Positions 34,769-43,704 of a stretch of 64,000 nucleotides of DNA are shown here, piece by piece. The notes below the pieces were generated by a model that was not told the origin of the DNA, did no database searches, and worked only from the letters and a program-made list of their open reading frames with translations. How positions within the stretch are numbered: the first letter of the stretch is position 1; each line of letters starts with the position of its first letter. Both the position numbers and the translations under genes were made by a program. The DNA comes from Nocardia stercoris (GTDB lineage: Bacteria; Actinomycetota; Actinomycetes; Mycobacteriales; Mycobacteriaceae), in NCBI RefSeq assembly GCF_003696265.1, contig NZ_RFFH01000011.1:1-64000 (forward strand), in the 5' to 3' direction.

Positions 34769-35806
34769 TCAGTGCAGCAGCACCGAAGCCATCAGCAGCG
34801 CGACCAGCAGGAACATGGCGAAGAAGGTCATCAGCTGCCAGTTCCGGTTGGCGCGCTGTAACAGCTCGATCTTCAGCCGCAGGTTGTTGTCGACCCGATG
34901 ATGGTCGGCCAGTTCCCGTTTGGTGTCGTCGAGTTCGTCGTTGACGGCCTGCGCCCGGGCCAAACGGTGGTTGGCCCGGTCCACCTGGCGCGCCTTGTCG
35001 CGAGTCGCGGTGCGCGCCATGGCCAGTGCCACCCGCTGGTTCACGATCTCCTGCTTCTGCTCGGCGATCGTCGCCGCCTGCGCGCGGGTAAAGCGCTCCC
35101 AGTCGGTCACCATGGCCCACCCTCCACTGTTCTCGTCGCGATAACCCCAGGCGCACTCGCCCCGGACCCACATGTCGATGAATTCCCGCAGCCGCCACGG
35201 GTCGCGCCCGCCGGCGGCACCGCTGACCGGGTCGACCTTCAGCGCGCCCTCGATCGCGGTGTAATCGGTTCCCGCCGGGGCGAAATCGTCGATCCCGAGG
35301 GCGGGCAACACGTCGACCCACGTACCGGGCGCGCACAACCACAGCACCTCGCTGCATCCCACCGCCCGCAACCGCGCGGTTCGCTCCGCGGCCTGGCCCG
35401 CCGTCACGGCCGCGGTGCGGATCTCGATCGCGCACATGCGCGAACCCTGGCGCCAGAGCAGGCCCGGAGTCTGCGCGCCGAGCGGTTTGTCCACTACCGC
35501 CTCGTCGGCGCCGGCGGCCAGCAACTGTCCGCGCAACCAATACTTCAGCCGCTGAGCATCCCACCGGCAACTTTTGCATCGGGGCTGGCGGCAGCGCTCG
35601 CCGGGCTCGTGCCCACGCGGATTGGGCGGCACCACCGGCAATACGAGTGGCTCATCCACCGCCGTCACGGCTGGTGTTTCGGTCTTCACCACTGACGCGT
35701 CACCGTTGCGATGCCTCGTCTTCACGTCCACCACCTCTACCCCGCTGCCCCGGCGGACCCTGCTGCCCGCTGGTAACCAGAGTGGGTGCTGCGCAGCGAG
35801 CTTCAC
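34769..35806 (-). CDS. CoiA-like nuclease-fold protein with coiled coil and C-terminal membrane anchor
   Basis: 345 residues. A Cys cluster (RCRQPRCKSC) near 72-80 is followed by a CoiA-like core: LKYWLRGQLLAAGADEAVVD, GLLWRQGSRMCAIEIRTAAV, TARLRAVGCSEVLWLCAPG. The E-x-R in AIEIR sits where CoiA-type PD-(D/E)xK proteins carry their catalytic strand. Residues about 215-320 are charged and helical, with heptad character, and the last 22 residues (TFFAMFLLVALLMASVLLH) form a tail anchor. So a nuclease-like head would be tethered to the inner membrane. The GTG at 35806 lies 17 bp from a TATAAC -10; a GTG at 35725 preceded by GAGGTGG is an alternative start. Confidence 0.55.
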   Translation of the reverse strand: MKLAAQHPLWLPAGSRVRRGSGVEVVDVKTRHRNGDASVVKTETPAVTAVDEPLVLPVVPPNPRGHEPGERCRQPRCKSCRWDAQRLKYWLRGQLLAAGADEAVVDKPLGAQTPGLLWRQGSRMCAIEIRTAAVTAGQAAERTARLRAVGCSEVLWLCAPGTWVDVLPALGIDDFAPAGTDYTAIEGALKVDPVSGAAGGRDPWRLREFIDMWVRGECAWGYRDENSGGWAMVTDWERFTRAQAATIAEQKQEIVNQRVALAMARTATRDKARQVDRANHRLARAQAVNDELDDTKRELADHHRVDNNLRLKIELLQRANRNWQLMTFFAMFLLVALLMASVLLH

Positions 35807-35845
35807 AGAGGGTCACGGGTTTCGTTATATAAACGCGAGCCGGAT

Positions 35846-35860
35846 GTGACACCGGGTCAC
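35846..35860. promoter_or_regulatory. inverted repeat GTGAC-N5-GTCAC upstream of the CoiA-like gene
   Basis: Perfect 5-bp arms around ACCGG. It falls on the expected -35 of a minus-strand promoter whose -10 is TATAAC (35829-35824). Possible operator. Confidence 0.4.
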
Positions 35861-35979
35861 GGCATCGCGCCCATAGCGACGGCGAATAGACGCACGTCCG
35901 GCGGCCCGGGCCCGGCGGTGACCACACCGGTATGCTTTCGTTGCTGTTCGGCTCGGTTTCCCCACCGTTGGGAGTGCGC

Positions 35980-36519
35980 ATGAACCATCCGTCGATCACC
36001 GTGGACCGGGCCGGGCTGTGGGACGCCGAGGCACTCGGCGACGTCGCCGCGGCCACCTTCCCGCTGGCCGTCCCGCCGCAGATCTCCGAGGCCGCCGTCG
36101 CCGCCCACATCGACGAGGCGCTGTCGGATTCGCACTTCGCCGACTACCTCTCGCGTCCCGGCTACACCATCTTCAAAGCCGTCTCCGGGGGCGACATCGT
36201 CGGATACACGCTGCTGATCGACCGCCTGCCCGCCGACCCCGAGGTGGCGCGCGTGATCACCCCGCGGCCGGCGCTCGAGGTCAACCGAATGTACGTGCTG
36301 CCCGGCCATCACGGCACCGGCGTCTCGACCGCGCTCATGGCGGCCGCCGTGACGACCGCCCGGGAGGCCGGGTTCGCGACGCTGTGGCTCGGGGTCAACC
36401 AGGAGAACGAGCGCGCGCGACGCTTCTACGCCAAACACGGCTTCCACACCGTCGGCACCCGCTCGTTCACCGTCGGCGGCGAATTGTGCCGCGACGACGT
36501 GATGCTCGCCCGCCTGTAG
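35980..36519 (+). CDS. GNAT-family N-acetyltransferase
   Basis: 179 residues. The acetyl-CoA loop is VNRMYVLPGHHGTGVSTALM, a somewhat altered Q/R-x-x-G-x-G/A motif (HHGTGV), and ENERARRFYAKHGFHTVG is the C-terminal GNAT signature. Cytosolic; acceptor unknown. GGGAG just upstream favours ATG 35980 over the ATG at 35932. Position next to zapE matches M. tuberculosis Rv2669, which opens the conserved block. Confidence 0.88.
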   Translation: MNHPSITVDRAGLWDAEALGDVAAATFPLAVPPQISEAAVAAHIDEALSDSHFADYLSRPGYTIFKAVSGGDIVGYTLLIDRLPADPEVARVITPRPALEVNRMYVLPGHHGTGVSTALMAAAVTTAREAGFATLWLGVNQENERARRFYAKHGFHTVGTRSFTVGGELCRDDVMLARL

Positions 36520-36523
36520 CCGG

Positions 36524-37552
36524 TTACGCGGTGGCCGCGTGCTTCACCTCGAAGCGCGACAGCGCCAGCAGGCGGGAAATCGCGCGCAGGTACTTCTTGC
36601 GGTAACCACCCTCCAGCATCTCCGCCGAGAAGATCTGGTCCAGCTTGGCGCCCGAGACCGTGACCGGGATGCCCGCGTCGTAGAGCCGGTCGGCGAGCAC
36701 CACCACGCGCAGCGCGACCGCCTGATCGGTCGCGGGCCGCACGTCGGACAGGAACACCGCGGACACGCCGTGGATCAGCGCGCCGTAGCGCGACGGGTGC
36801 AGGGTGCTCAGGTGGTCGAGCAACTCGCTGAAGTCGTCGAGCGTGGAACCCGGTGTGGCCGCGGCCCGTTCGGCCAGCACCTCGGGCGCCGTCGGGTCCG
36901 GGGCGGGCGGCAGGTCGCGGTGCCGGTAGTCGGGGCCGTCGACCCGGACCGTCTCGAACAGCGCGCCCAGCTTCTTGATCTCGCGCAGGAAGTCCTGGGC
37001 CGCGAACCGGCCCTCGCCGAGCTGCTGCGGCAGCGTGTTCGACGTGGCCGCGATGGACACACCGCGCGCGGCGAGTTCGGTGAGCAGCCGCGACACCAGC
37101 GTGGTGTCGCCCGGGTCGTCGAGCTCGAACTCGTCGATGCACAGCACGCTGTTGGCGGACAGCCGCTCGACGGCGTTGACGAACCCGAGCGCACCCACCA
37201 GGTTGGTCAGTTCACCGAAGGTGCCGAACGACTTCGGCTCCGGGGCCGCGTGGAAGGTCGAGGCCAGCAGGTGGGTCTTACCGACACCGAATCCGCCGTC
37301 GAGGTAGATCCCGGCGCCGCTGACCGGCTTCTTCTTCCCGAACAGCGACTTCTTGCCCGCGGCCTTGTGCAGCGCGTTCACCTTGGCGGCGAACTGCTCG
37401 GCCTTGGCGACCGCGGCGGCCTGGCTCGGCTCGGCCGGGTCCGGAATGTAGGACGCGAAGCTCACCTCGTCGAAGGTGGGCGGCGGCACCATCTGCGCGA
37501 TGAGCTGATCGGCCGGAACTTCCGGATGGCGGTCGACGAGGCGTTGTTGCAC
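36524..37552 (-). CDS. zapE: ZapE/AFG1-family ATPase
   Basis: 342 residues. P-loop AAA-type protein: Walker A GGFGVGKTH at 86-94, Walker B VLCIDEFEL near 137-145, sensor-1-like IAATSNTLPQQLGEGRF, and the C-terminal RYGALIHGV...VFLSDVRPATDQ segment typical of AFG1/ZapE. In Escherichia coli ZapE acts with the division ring; in actinobacteria the role is less clear. GTG 37552 is six bases after a TACGCT -10, so the mRNA is predicted leaderless. Divergent from the RibD-like gene. Equivalent of Rv2670c. Confidence 0.92.
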   Translation of the reverse strand: MQQRLVDRHPEVPADQLIAQMVPPPTFDEVSFASYIPDPAEPSQAAAVAKAEQFAAKVNALHKAAGKKSLFGKKKPVSGAGIYLDGGFGVGKTHLLASTFHAAPEPKSFGTFGELTNLVGALGFVNAVERLSANSVLCIDEFELDDPGDTTLVSRLLTELAARGVSIAATSNTLPQQLGEGRFAAQDFLREIKKLGALFETVRVDGPDYRHRDLPPAPDPTAPEVLAERAAATPGSTLDDFSELLDHLSTLHPSRYGALIHGVSAVFLSDVRPATDQAVALRVVVLADRLYDAGIPVTVSGAKLDQIFSAEMLEGGYRKKYLRAISRLLALSRFEVKHAATA

Positions 37553-37558
37553 CCATCC

Positions 37559-37564
37559 AGCGTA
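37559..37564 (-). promoter_or_regulatory. -10 element TACGCT of zapE, leaderless
   Basis: Minus-strand TACGCT six bases before GTG 37552. Confidence 0.6.
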
Positions 37565-37587
37565 CTGACGTGGTGAGATCGAGCGTT

Positions 37588-38361
37588 ATGCAGCATGTCC
37601 CCACTGCGATGCAGTTCACAACGCTCACCCCCGACGATCTGCTGCGGTTGTACTCCTATCCGTCCCGGCTCGGCGCACCCTGGTTCCGCGTCAACTTCAT
37701 CGCGACGGTGGACGGCGCGGTCAGTCTCGACGGTGTCTCGGGCCCGCTGGGCACACCCGCCGACCACGCCCTCTTCGACATCCAGCGCGATCTGGCCGAC
37801 GTCGTGCTGGTCGGCGGCGGTACCGCGCGGGCGGAGAACTACGGCGGCGCGCACACCGACGCTCATCGCCGGATCCGGCTGCACCATCACGGTCTCGGTG
37901 GCGCGCCGGACGGGTCGCCGCCGCCGATCGCGGTGGTGACCGCGCGCGCCGACCTGGACCCGGCGGGCCGGCTGTTCACCGACACCGTCACGCCGCCGAT
38001 CGTCCTGACCACCGCGGCGGCGCCGATGGAGCGGCGCGAACGTCTGACCGCCGCGGGCGCGGAGGTGATCGTCGCCGGGCCGGACGGGATGACCCCCACC
38101 GCGATCCGGGACGCGCTCACCGCGCGCGGGCTGTTGCGGGTGCTGTGCGAGGGCGGACCGTCGCTGTTCGGCCGCCTGCTCGGCGCCGGACTCGTCGACG
38201 AGCTGTGCCTCACCGTGTCCCCCCTGCTCGCTGCCGGTTCGGCCGGGCGAATCGCGGTGTCGGACAATGCCACACCGACCCCGATGTCGCTGCGGCACGT
38301 CCTGCTCGACAGCGACGGCACGATGCTGACCCGCTGGGAACGCCAGCACACCCAGAGCTGA
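37588..38361 (+). CDS. RibD C-terminal-type pyrimidine reductase
   Basis: 257 residues. RibD_C/DHFR-like fold: VNFIATVDGAVSLDGVSGPL, DVVLVGGGTARAENYGG and VLCEGGPSLFGRLLGAGLVDEL are the NADPH- and substrate-binding signatures. No deaminase domain is present. The M. tuberculosis counterpart Rv2671 is a RibD-like protein with dihydrofolate-reductase-like activity reported, so the physiological reaction could be riboflavin or folate related. ATG 37588 is chosen over the GTG at 37570 and the ATG at 37609; none has a strong ribosome site. Confidence 0.85.
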   Translation: MQHVPTAMQFTTLTPDDLLRLYSYPSRLGAPWFRVNFIATVDGAVSLDGVSGPLGTPADHALFDIQRDLADVVLVGGGTARAENYGGAHTDAHRRIRLHHHGLGGAPDGSPPPIAVVTARADLDPAGRLFTDTVTPPIVLTTAAAPMERRERLTAAGAEVIVAGPDGMTPTAIRDALTARGLLRVLCEGGPSLFGRLLGAGLVDELCLTVSPLLAAGSAGRIAVSDNATPTPMSLRHVLLDSDGTMLTRWERQHTQS

Positions 38362-38393
38362 AGCCGCGGGCCCGACCTGGCAGGCTGTAACAC

Positions 38394-40058
38394 ATGCGCT
38401 GGACATCGGCCGTACGGCCAGCGAAGTCGCCCGCACGTGCCGCGTCGTCACCCGCCGACGCGGTGCCCTCGCCCGCCCGCCCGGCGTCGTCGCCGCGCGC
38501 CGTCTGGGCGACCGCGGGTGCGCTGCTGGCCGTGGCGAGCCTGACCGTCGCCTGCGGTGCCGGCCCCTCGGACCGCCCGGGTGTCGCGGTGAAGCGGGGG
38601 GACGAGCAGCAGGCCGCGCCGACCACCACCACCACGGCTCCGAAGGCACCGGCGGCACCGCAGCGGCCGAAGTCGGATCTGGCCTGGAAGGATTGTGCCG
38701 CTTCGACATTCACGCAGTTCGCGCTGGGCGCGCCGCCGGCCGGTGTCGTCGTCGAATGCGCGGAGTTCGATACGCCGATCGACGTGTCGGGCGCCATCCA
38801 GGGCAGCTTCCGGACCGCCGCCGTGCGTGCCCGGTTGGCCACGACACCGGCCGACGCGGCACCCCTCGTGGTGACCTCCGGATCCGATCGGCCGTCCGCG
38901 GCCACCGTCGCCGGCCTGGCCGCGGGCGCGAATTCGGCTCTGCTGGCGGCACATCCGGTGGTCGGCGTGGACCGGCGCGGTATCGGCGGTTCGCAGGCCG
39001 TCGACTGCCTGCCGGCCGACACCCGGCGTGCGCTGGCCGACAACGCCCAGTTCACCACGGGCACAGCCGATCCCGTCGACACCATGGCCAGGCTCAGCCA
39101 GGAGGCCACCGTCGCCTGCCAGGACTTCCTGCAGCCGTACCAGGCCACCTTCGACGCCAAACACGCCGCCGACGACATCGAGGCGCTGCGCAAGCAGTGG
39201 AACGTGGACAGCATCGCGCTGCTCGGCACGGGCAACGGGTCGCGGGTCGCGCTGGCCTACGCCGCCAAATACGGCCGCCAGGTCGCCCGGCTGATCCTGG
39301 ACTCGCCGGACGCGGCCGGCGCGGACGCGGTCACCCGGACCGAACAGCGGGTCAAGGGTGCCGAAGCGGCGGTGACCGCCTTCGCCACGCGCTGCACCGG
39401 CGCGCACTGTTCACTGGGCGCCGACCCGCGCGCCGCGATCGTCGACCTGGTGCACCGGGCCGGCTCCGGGCAGCTGGGCGACCTGTCGGCCGGCGCGCTG
39501 CTCACCGCCATCTCCGGGGTGCTGGCCGATCCCCGCGCGGACCAGTCCGGCCGGGTCACCGAACTCGCCGACGCGCTGTCGGCGGCCGGGCGCGGCGACC
39601 GCGGCCCGATCGGCGCCCTGGTCCAGCAGCAGGCGGCGGTCACCGGCAGCGACGGCCAGTTCGTCGCCCGGTGTTCGGACAACCAGGAACCGGCCACCCT
39701 CACCCGGGCCAAGGACCTGGAGGGTTCCTGGGACACCAGCTATCCGGTGTTCGGCCGGGCCGCCGCGATCGCGCTCATGCGCTGCTCCGCGTGGCCGGTT
39801 CCGGACAAGGCGCAGCTGCCCGATTCGTTCACGGTGCCCACGCTGGTGCTGGGCGCCGCGGCCGACCCGGTCGTCGGCGGTGACGGACGCGCGAGCATCA
39901 CCGGCGCCCTGACCACCGCGGGCGCGACCACCGCCACCATGAACTGGCAGGGCTACGGGCATCCGGTCGTCACACACTCGCCGTGCGCCCAGCAGGCCGC
40001 GGTCGACTATCTCAAAGACGCCACTCTGCCGGCCGACGGGACGGCTTGTCCTGCTTGA
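38394..40058 (+). CDS. secreted alpha/beta-hydrolase-fold lipoprotein lacking the serine nucleophile
   Basis: 554 residues. A long Pro/Ala/Ser head, then hydrophobic AGALLAVASLTVACGAG, an apparent lipobox. The fold is the TAP/SlpD-E-like alpha/beta hydrolase: VVGVDRRGIGGSQAVDC (oxyanion region), then IALLGTGNGSRVALAYAAKYG where relatives have G-x-S-Y-G-T. Here the nucleophile position is Gly (GTGNGS). The acidic residue (LGAAADPVVGGD) and His (WQGYGHPVV) remain. So it is probably not a classical peptidase. Cysteines in pairs suggest disulfides. Same place as Rv2672, directly before aftC. A CAGGCT seven bases before ATG 38394 may be its -10. Confidence 0.8.
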   Translation: MRWTSAVRPAKSPARAASSPADAVPSPARPASSPRAVWATAGALLAVASLTVACGAGPSDRPGVAVKRGDEQQAAPTTTTTAPKAPAAPQRPKSDLAWKDCAASTFTQFALGAPPAGVVVECAEFDTPIDVSGAIQGSFRTAAVRARLATTPADAAPLVVTSGSDRPSAATVAGLAAGANSALLAAHPVVGVDRRGIGGSQAVDCLPADTRRALADNAQFTTGTADPVDTMARLSQEATVACQDFLQPYQATFDAKHAADDIEALRKQWNVDSIALLGTGNGSRVALAYAAKYGRQVARLILDSPDAAGADAVTRTEQRVKGAEAAVTAFATRCTGAHCSLGADPRAAIVDLVHRAGSGQLGDLSAGALLTAISGVLADPRADQSGRVTELADALSAAGRGDRGPIGALVQQQAAVTGSDGQFVARCSDNQEPATLTRAKDLEGSWDTSYPVFGRAAAIALMRCSAWPVPDKAQLPDSFTVPTLVLGAAADPVVGGDGRASITGALTTAGATTATMNWQGYGHPVVTHSPCAQQAAVDYLKDATLPADGTACPA

Positions 40059-40118
40059 GCAGGCCGGACAAACCACACGATCAGCGGGTCCCGGCAACCG
40101 GCCGTCACTTTCCCGGTG

Positions 40119-40124
40119 TAAGTT
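40119..40124 (+). promoter_or_regulatory. -10 element TAAGTT of aftC, leaderless
   Basis: TAAGTT six bases before GTG 40131. Confidence 0.6.
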
Positions 40125-40130
40125 TCCGGA

Positions 40131-41420
40131 GTGTTCCTTCGTCAGCTCGAGCCGCGCACCGCACGCACGACCGCCGAGGCCATGAACTTCGCGTTGTGGC
40201 CCTTCGCGGTCCTCACCGTGCTGCATCAGGTCTTCGTCAAGGCCACGAACTTCACCATCACCGACGACTTCGCGCCCGTCTACAAGGCGTCGCTGGCGTT
40301 CCTCAACGGCCGCGCGGTGTACGGCGAGAACTTCGACCTCACCGATCCGCACTACCTGTACCCGCCGAGCGGCACCCTGCTCATCGCGCCGCTGGCGATC
40401 ATCGACCCCGAACGGTCGAAGTGGTGTTTCATCGCGCTCAACGCGGTGGCGATCATCCTGGCCTGGTACTTCCTGCTGAAGCTGTTCAAGTTCAGCCTGC
40501 GCTCCCCCGCCGCGCCGCTGTTCCTGCTGGCGATGTTCGCGTCCGAAACGGTCATCAACACACTGACCTTCGGCAACGTGAACGGCTGCGTGCTGCTGGC
40601 CGAGGTGCTGTTCATCATGCTGCTGCTCAAGCGGCGGGATCTGTGGGCCGGTGCGGTGATGGGCCTGGCGATCGCGATCAAACCGACGATCGCGCCCATG
40701 CTGGTGGTGCCGCTGCTGCGCGGGCAGTGGAAGGTGTTCTGGACGGCGCTGGGTATTCCGGTGGCATTGACCGCGATCGCCTGGCCACTGATCAAGGACC
40801 CGATGAACTTCGTCCACCGGACTTGGCCGTACGCCATGACCGCGCGGGACTACTTCAACAGCTCGATCCCGGGGCTGGGCCTGTACTACGGCCTGCCCGG
40901 CTGGATGATCCTGGCGCTGCGTGCCGTGATGGCGGTGCTGGTCCTGGCGACCCTGTGGCTGCTGTGGCGTTACTACCGCCACGACGATCTGTTCTTCATC
41001 TGCACCGCGTCGGGTGTGGTGTTGGCAGCGGAGTTCCTGATCACGGCGCTGGGCCAGCAGTACTACTCGATGCTGCTGTTCCCGTTCCTGATGACGGTGG
41101 TGCTGCGGAATTCGGTGCTGCGCAACTGGCCGGCCTGGGTGGCCATCTTCGGGTTCATGACCTACGACAAGTGGCTGCTCGACAGCTGGCAGAGCATCGG
41201 CCGCGACCTGGAGTACCTGCGGGTCACGCTCGGCTGGGGACTGCTGCTGGTGGTCACCTTCTGCGTGCTGGGCGACCGGTATCTCACGGCCCGGCGCAAG
41301 GGCCGGCTCGACGCCGGACTCGACCCCGACTTCCTGCTGGATCCCGCCGCACCGGGCACGGTCCCGATGGCGACCGCCCTCTCCGGCCGGCACGAGGTGG
41401 CCGACAGCCTGCCGGCCTGA
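40131..41420 (+). CDS. aftC: arabinofuranosyltransferase AftC-like (GT87/DUF2029)
   Basis: 429 residues, about ten to eleven membrane helices. The GT-C catalytic loop after the first helix contains ITDDFAPVYKASLAFLNGR with the DD-type acidic pair, followed by DPHYLYPPSGTLLIAPLAI, the polyprenol-sugar-dependent glycosyltransferase signature of DUF2029. Synteny with Rv2673 (between the Rv2672-like hydrolase and msrB) identifies it as AftC, which adds alpha-1,3 arabinofuranosyl branches to arabinogalactan and lipoarabinomannan from decaprenyl-phosphoryl-arabinose at the outer membrane face. GTG start, leaderless by its -10. Confidence 0.9.
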   Translation: MFLRQLEPRTARTTAEAMNFALWPFAVLTVLHQVFVKATNFTITDDFAPVYKASLAFLNGRAVYGENFDLTDPHYLYPPSGTLLIAPLAIIDPERSKWCFIALNAVAIILAWYFLLKLFKFSLRSPAAPLFLLAMFASETVINTLTFGNVNGCVLLAEVLFIMLLLKRRDLWAGAVMGLAIAIKPTIAPMLVVPLLRGQWKVFWTALGIPVALTAIAWPLIKDPMNFVHRTWPYAMTARDYFNSSIPGLGLYYGLPGWMILALRAVMAVLVLATLWLLWRYYRHDDLFFICTASGVVLAAEFLITALGQQYYSMLLFPFLMTVVLRNSVLRNWPAWVAIFGFMTYDKWLLDSWQSIGRDLEYLRVTLGWGLLLVVTFCVLGDRYLTARRKGRLDAGLDPDFLLDPAAPGTVPMATALSGRHEVADSLPA

Positions 41421-41423
41421 GGT

Positions 41424-42674
41424 TCACGGCCGGTTCGGGCCGGAGTTCCGCGCGAAACTGCGGGCGATCAGCCCGGACCGCAGCTGCCACAGCCCGGTGG
41501 TGCGGCTCGGATCGAAGCCGGTGAGCTGGCCGATCCGCTTCAGCCGGTAGTCCACGGTGTTGGTGTGGATGTGCAGGACGTGGGCGGTGCGCTGCCGGTT
41601 CAGGTTGTGGCTGATGTGGCAGCGCAGAGTTTCCAGTAGTTCCGGGTGCGCGTCGAGCGGATCGAGGACCGAACCGAGGGTGTCCCGGCCTGGGCCGGGA
41701 CGGGTGAGCTGGTATTCCAGGGCCATATCGGTGAACCGGTAGAGACCGGGTTCGCACTCCAGGCGCTGCGCCATGTCCAGGACTTCGTGGGCGCGGTCGG
41801 CGGCGGCCGGGATGTCCCACGGCTCCGCGGTCGCCACGGCGGCGGTGATCCGCACCTGCGCGGCGGCCGACAGGCCCTCGATCAGGCCGTCGAGTTGCCC
41901 GCCGGCCGGTGAATCCGACGGCACCAGAACGGTTCCGCCGTCCACGCTGAGCAGGGCGAGAGCGACGCCGCCGCAGCGGGCGGCCAGTTCCGCCTGCACC
42001 CGGCGCAGCTTGCGGCGGGCCACGATCTTCGGGTCGACACCGGGCCGCCGTTCGTCGGGATGCGCCGGGATGTCCAGTGCCACTACGCAATACTCGGCGG
42101 CGATCTCGACGCCGCATTCCCGCGCCATGGTCGAGCTCGCGTTGCCGCCGAGCAACGCCGAGGTGAGGGTGTGGACCGCCGAATGATGTTCGGAGGCCAG
42201 GGCTTTGTGCTCGCGGACGTAGGCCCGGGCGACGGTGGTGGTGATCAGGTCCAGCATCCGGATCACCAGGCCGGCGCCGTCGACGAGCTGATCGAAGTCC
42301 CGCGCGGTGGCCGGGGACATGATCCGCCGCAGGCCGACGGTGAAGCCCTCGTGCACGGCGTGCAGGATCGTGTCGATCGGGATGCCCTCGCGGGCCCAGC
42401 CGGCCGCGGTGGCGGCGAGCCGGTCGGTCTTGGCGGGCAGGTCCTTGCCGTCGAGCATGTCGACGGCCAGTTCCAGACACACCTCGGTGACCGCGGTGAC
42501 GTCTCCGCCGACCACGTCACCGGGCAGGGTGCCGCAGGGGATCACCGTGTTCACGAAGTGCCCCACCAGCTGCCGCGACACCGACCGCACATCCCGCAGC
42601 GGTGTGGACATGGGCCGGCCGGAGACGACGAGTCCGGTTCGGGCGGTGGGGTTCGTCGTGTTGCTGTCGGTCAT
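41424..42674 (-). CDS. PucR/CdaR-type transcriptional regulator
   Basis: 416 residues. Residues 40-180 are a helical N-terminal RsbR-like sensor region (VSRQLVGHFVNTVIPCG, LELAVDMLDGKDLPAK). A GGDEF-like central domain (about 190-310) follows, and the C-terminus has the HTH_30 DNA-binding domain (LLETLRCHISHNLNRQRTAH, HTNTVDYRLKRIGQLTGFDP). Cytosolic regulator of a neighbouring or distant pathway; ligand unknown. AAGGA ten bases before ATG 42674. It ends only 3 bp from the aftC stop on the other strand and begins the block that interrupts the Rv2673-Rv2674 order. Confidence 0.88.
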   Translation of the reverse strand: MTDSNTTNPTARTGLVVSGRPMSTPLRDVRSVSRQLVGHFVNTVIPCGTLPGDVVGGDVTAVTEVCLELAVDMLDGKDLPAKTDRLAATAAGWAREGIPIDTILHAVHEGFTVGLRRIMSPATARDFDQLVDGAGLVIRMLDLITTTVARAYVREHKALASEHHSAVHTLTSALLGGNASSTMARECGVEIAAEYCVVALDIPAHPDERRPGVDPKIVARRKLRRVQAELAARCGGVALALLSVDGGTVLVPSDSPAGGQLDGLIEGLSAAAQVRITAAVATAEPWDIPAAADRAHEVLDMAQRLECEPGLYRFTDMALEYQLTRPGPGRDTLGSVLDPLDAHPELLETLRCHISHNLNRQRTAHVLHIHTNTVDYRLKRIGQLTGFDPSRTTGLWQLRSGLIARSFARNSGPNRP

Positions 42675-42942
42675 CGTTGACGTCCTTCCACGTTCTCCCG
42701 CGCGCCGGCCGAGCAGGCGCGACGGAGTCGGCGAATCCCTGCCGCGCAATGACATTCACCACACCGGACAGGGTGAGCGAAACTCTAGTTCCGCCGCGCG
42801 CTCACGTTCTACTCCGCTCCGGCTCGATCGTGGACCCACCGCCGACACCGGCTTTCACCTGCCCGAACACCACTGACAAGATCAGTTTTTCGATCCTCGG
42901 CGATGATCATCGGGCGCGACCGCTCAGCTTTTCACCGTCTCG

Positions 42943-43548
42943 TCACTGTGCGCTCACACACTCCGCCGCCAGCCGCTGCCGCGCCTCCATCAAGGCGAAC
43001 CCGAGCAGGTTGCTCCCCCGCCACTGCCCCGGATCGGTGGCCGCCGGATCGGTCGCGCTCAGCCCGATGCCCCAGATTCGATCCCGCGGACTGGCTTCCA
43101 CGAGCACCCGCTGCCCGGTACCGAGCAGGTAGTCCCGCAGGGCACTGTCCTGACCGAACTTCGCCACATTGCCCCGCACGACCAACTCGAAACATTCAGC
43201 CGCCCACCGGTTCTCGTCGAAGCCGCGCACCTTCCGGCCCAGCGCCTTGGCCTCGGCAGGGGTGCGGGCCGCGAGAATCGGTGCGACGGCGGCCTCGTCA
43301 CCGAACAGCCGCGCCTTGGCTGCCATCATCCACTGCTCGGCGCTCGCATACTCGACGCCGTCGAGCTCGAACCGGCACGGCCACCACTGGCTCAGCGCAC
43401 CCGAGCCGATGCTGCCGTCGCGCTGCGGCTGATGACCCCAGAACATCAGCCACTTCGGCCGGGCGCCGGCCGCCGTCACCGCCTCGAGCTGCTCACGGGT
43501 ACGGGTATCGGCGGGATGGGTGGAGGTGTCGAAATCGTGCGCGTTCAC
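42943..43548 (-). CDS. NADAR/YbiA-family protein
   Basis: 201 residues. NADAR-type fold: LMFWGHQPQRDGSIGSGALSQW at the start, then VEYASAEQWMMAAKARLFGD and KVRGFDENRWAAECFELVVRGNVAKF, and IWGIGLSATDP near the end. YbiA removes damaged riboflavin intermediates (N-glycosidase) and NADAR members act on ADP-ribosylated guanine or NAD derivatives, so a nucleotide-glycoside hydrolase is likely. GTG 43548; no clear ribosome site. Confidence 0.87.
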   Translation of the reverse strand: MNAHDFDTSTHPADTRTREQLEAVTAAGARPKWLMFWGHQPQRDGSIGSGALSQWWPCRFELDGVEYASAEQWMMAAKARLFGDEAAVAPILAARTPAEAKALGRKVRGFDENRWAAECFELVVRGNVAKFGQDSALRDYLLGTGQRVLVEASPRDRIWGIGLSATDPAATDPGQWRGSNLLGFALMEARQRLAAECVSAQ

Positions 43549-43704
43549 CCCGGGATGCTGTCACGCGCGCGCGGGAGACCGCCACCGGATTCCCGCCCGG
43601 CGGAAGAGCCTGGGCGGCAGAATATTTCCTGGGCCGGGAGCGCCCGGCGGTTATAGTGGCGCCACAGCTCACGTTCGGCATCGCCGGGAATCATCAGGAT
43701 CGTC

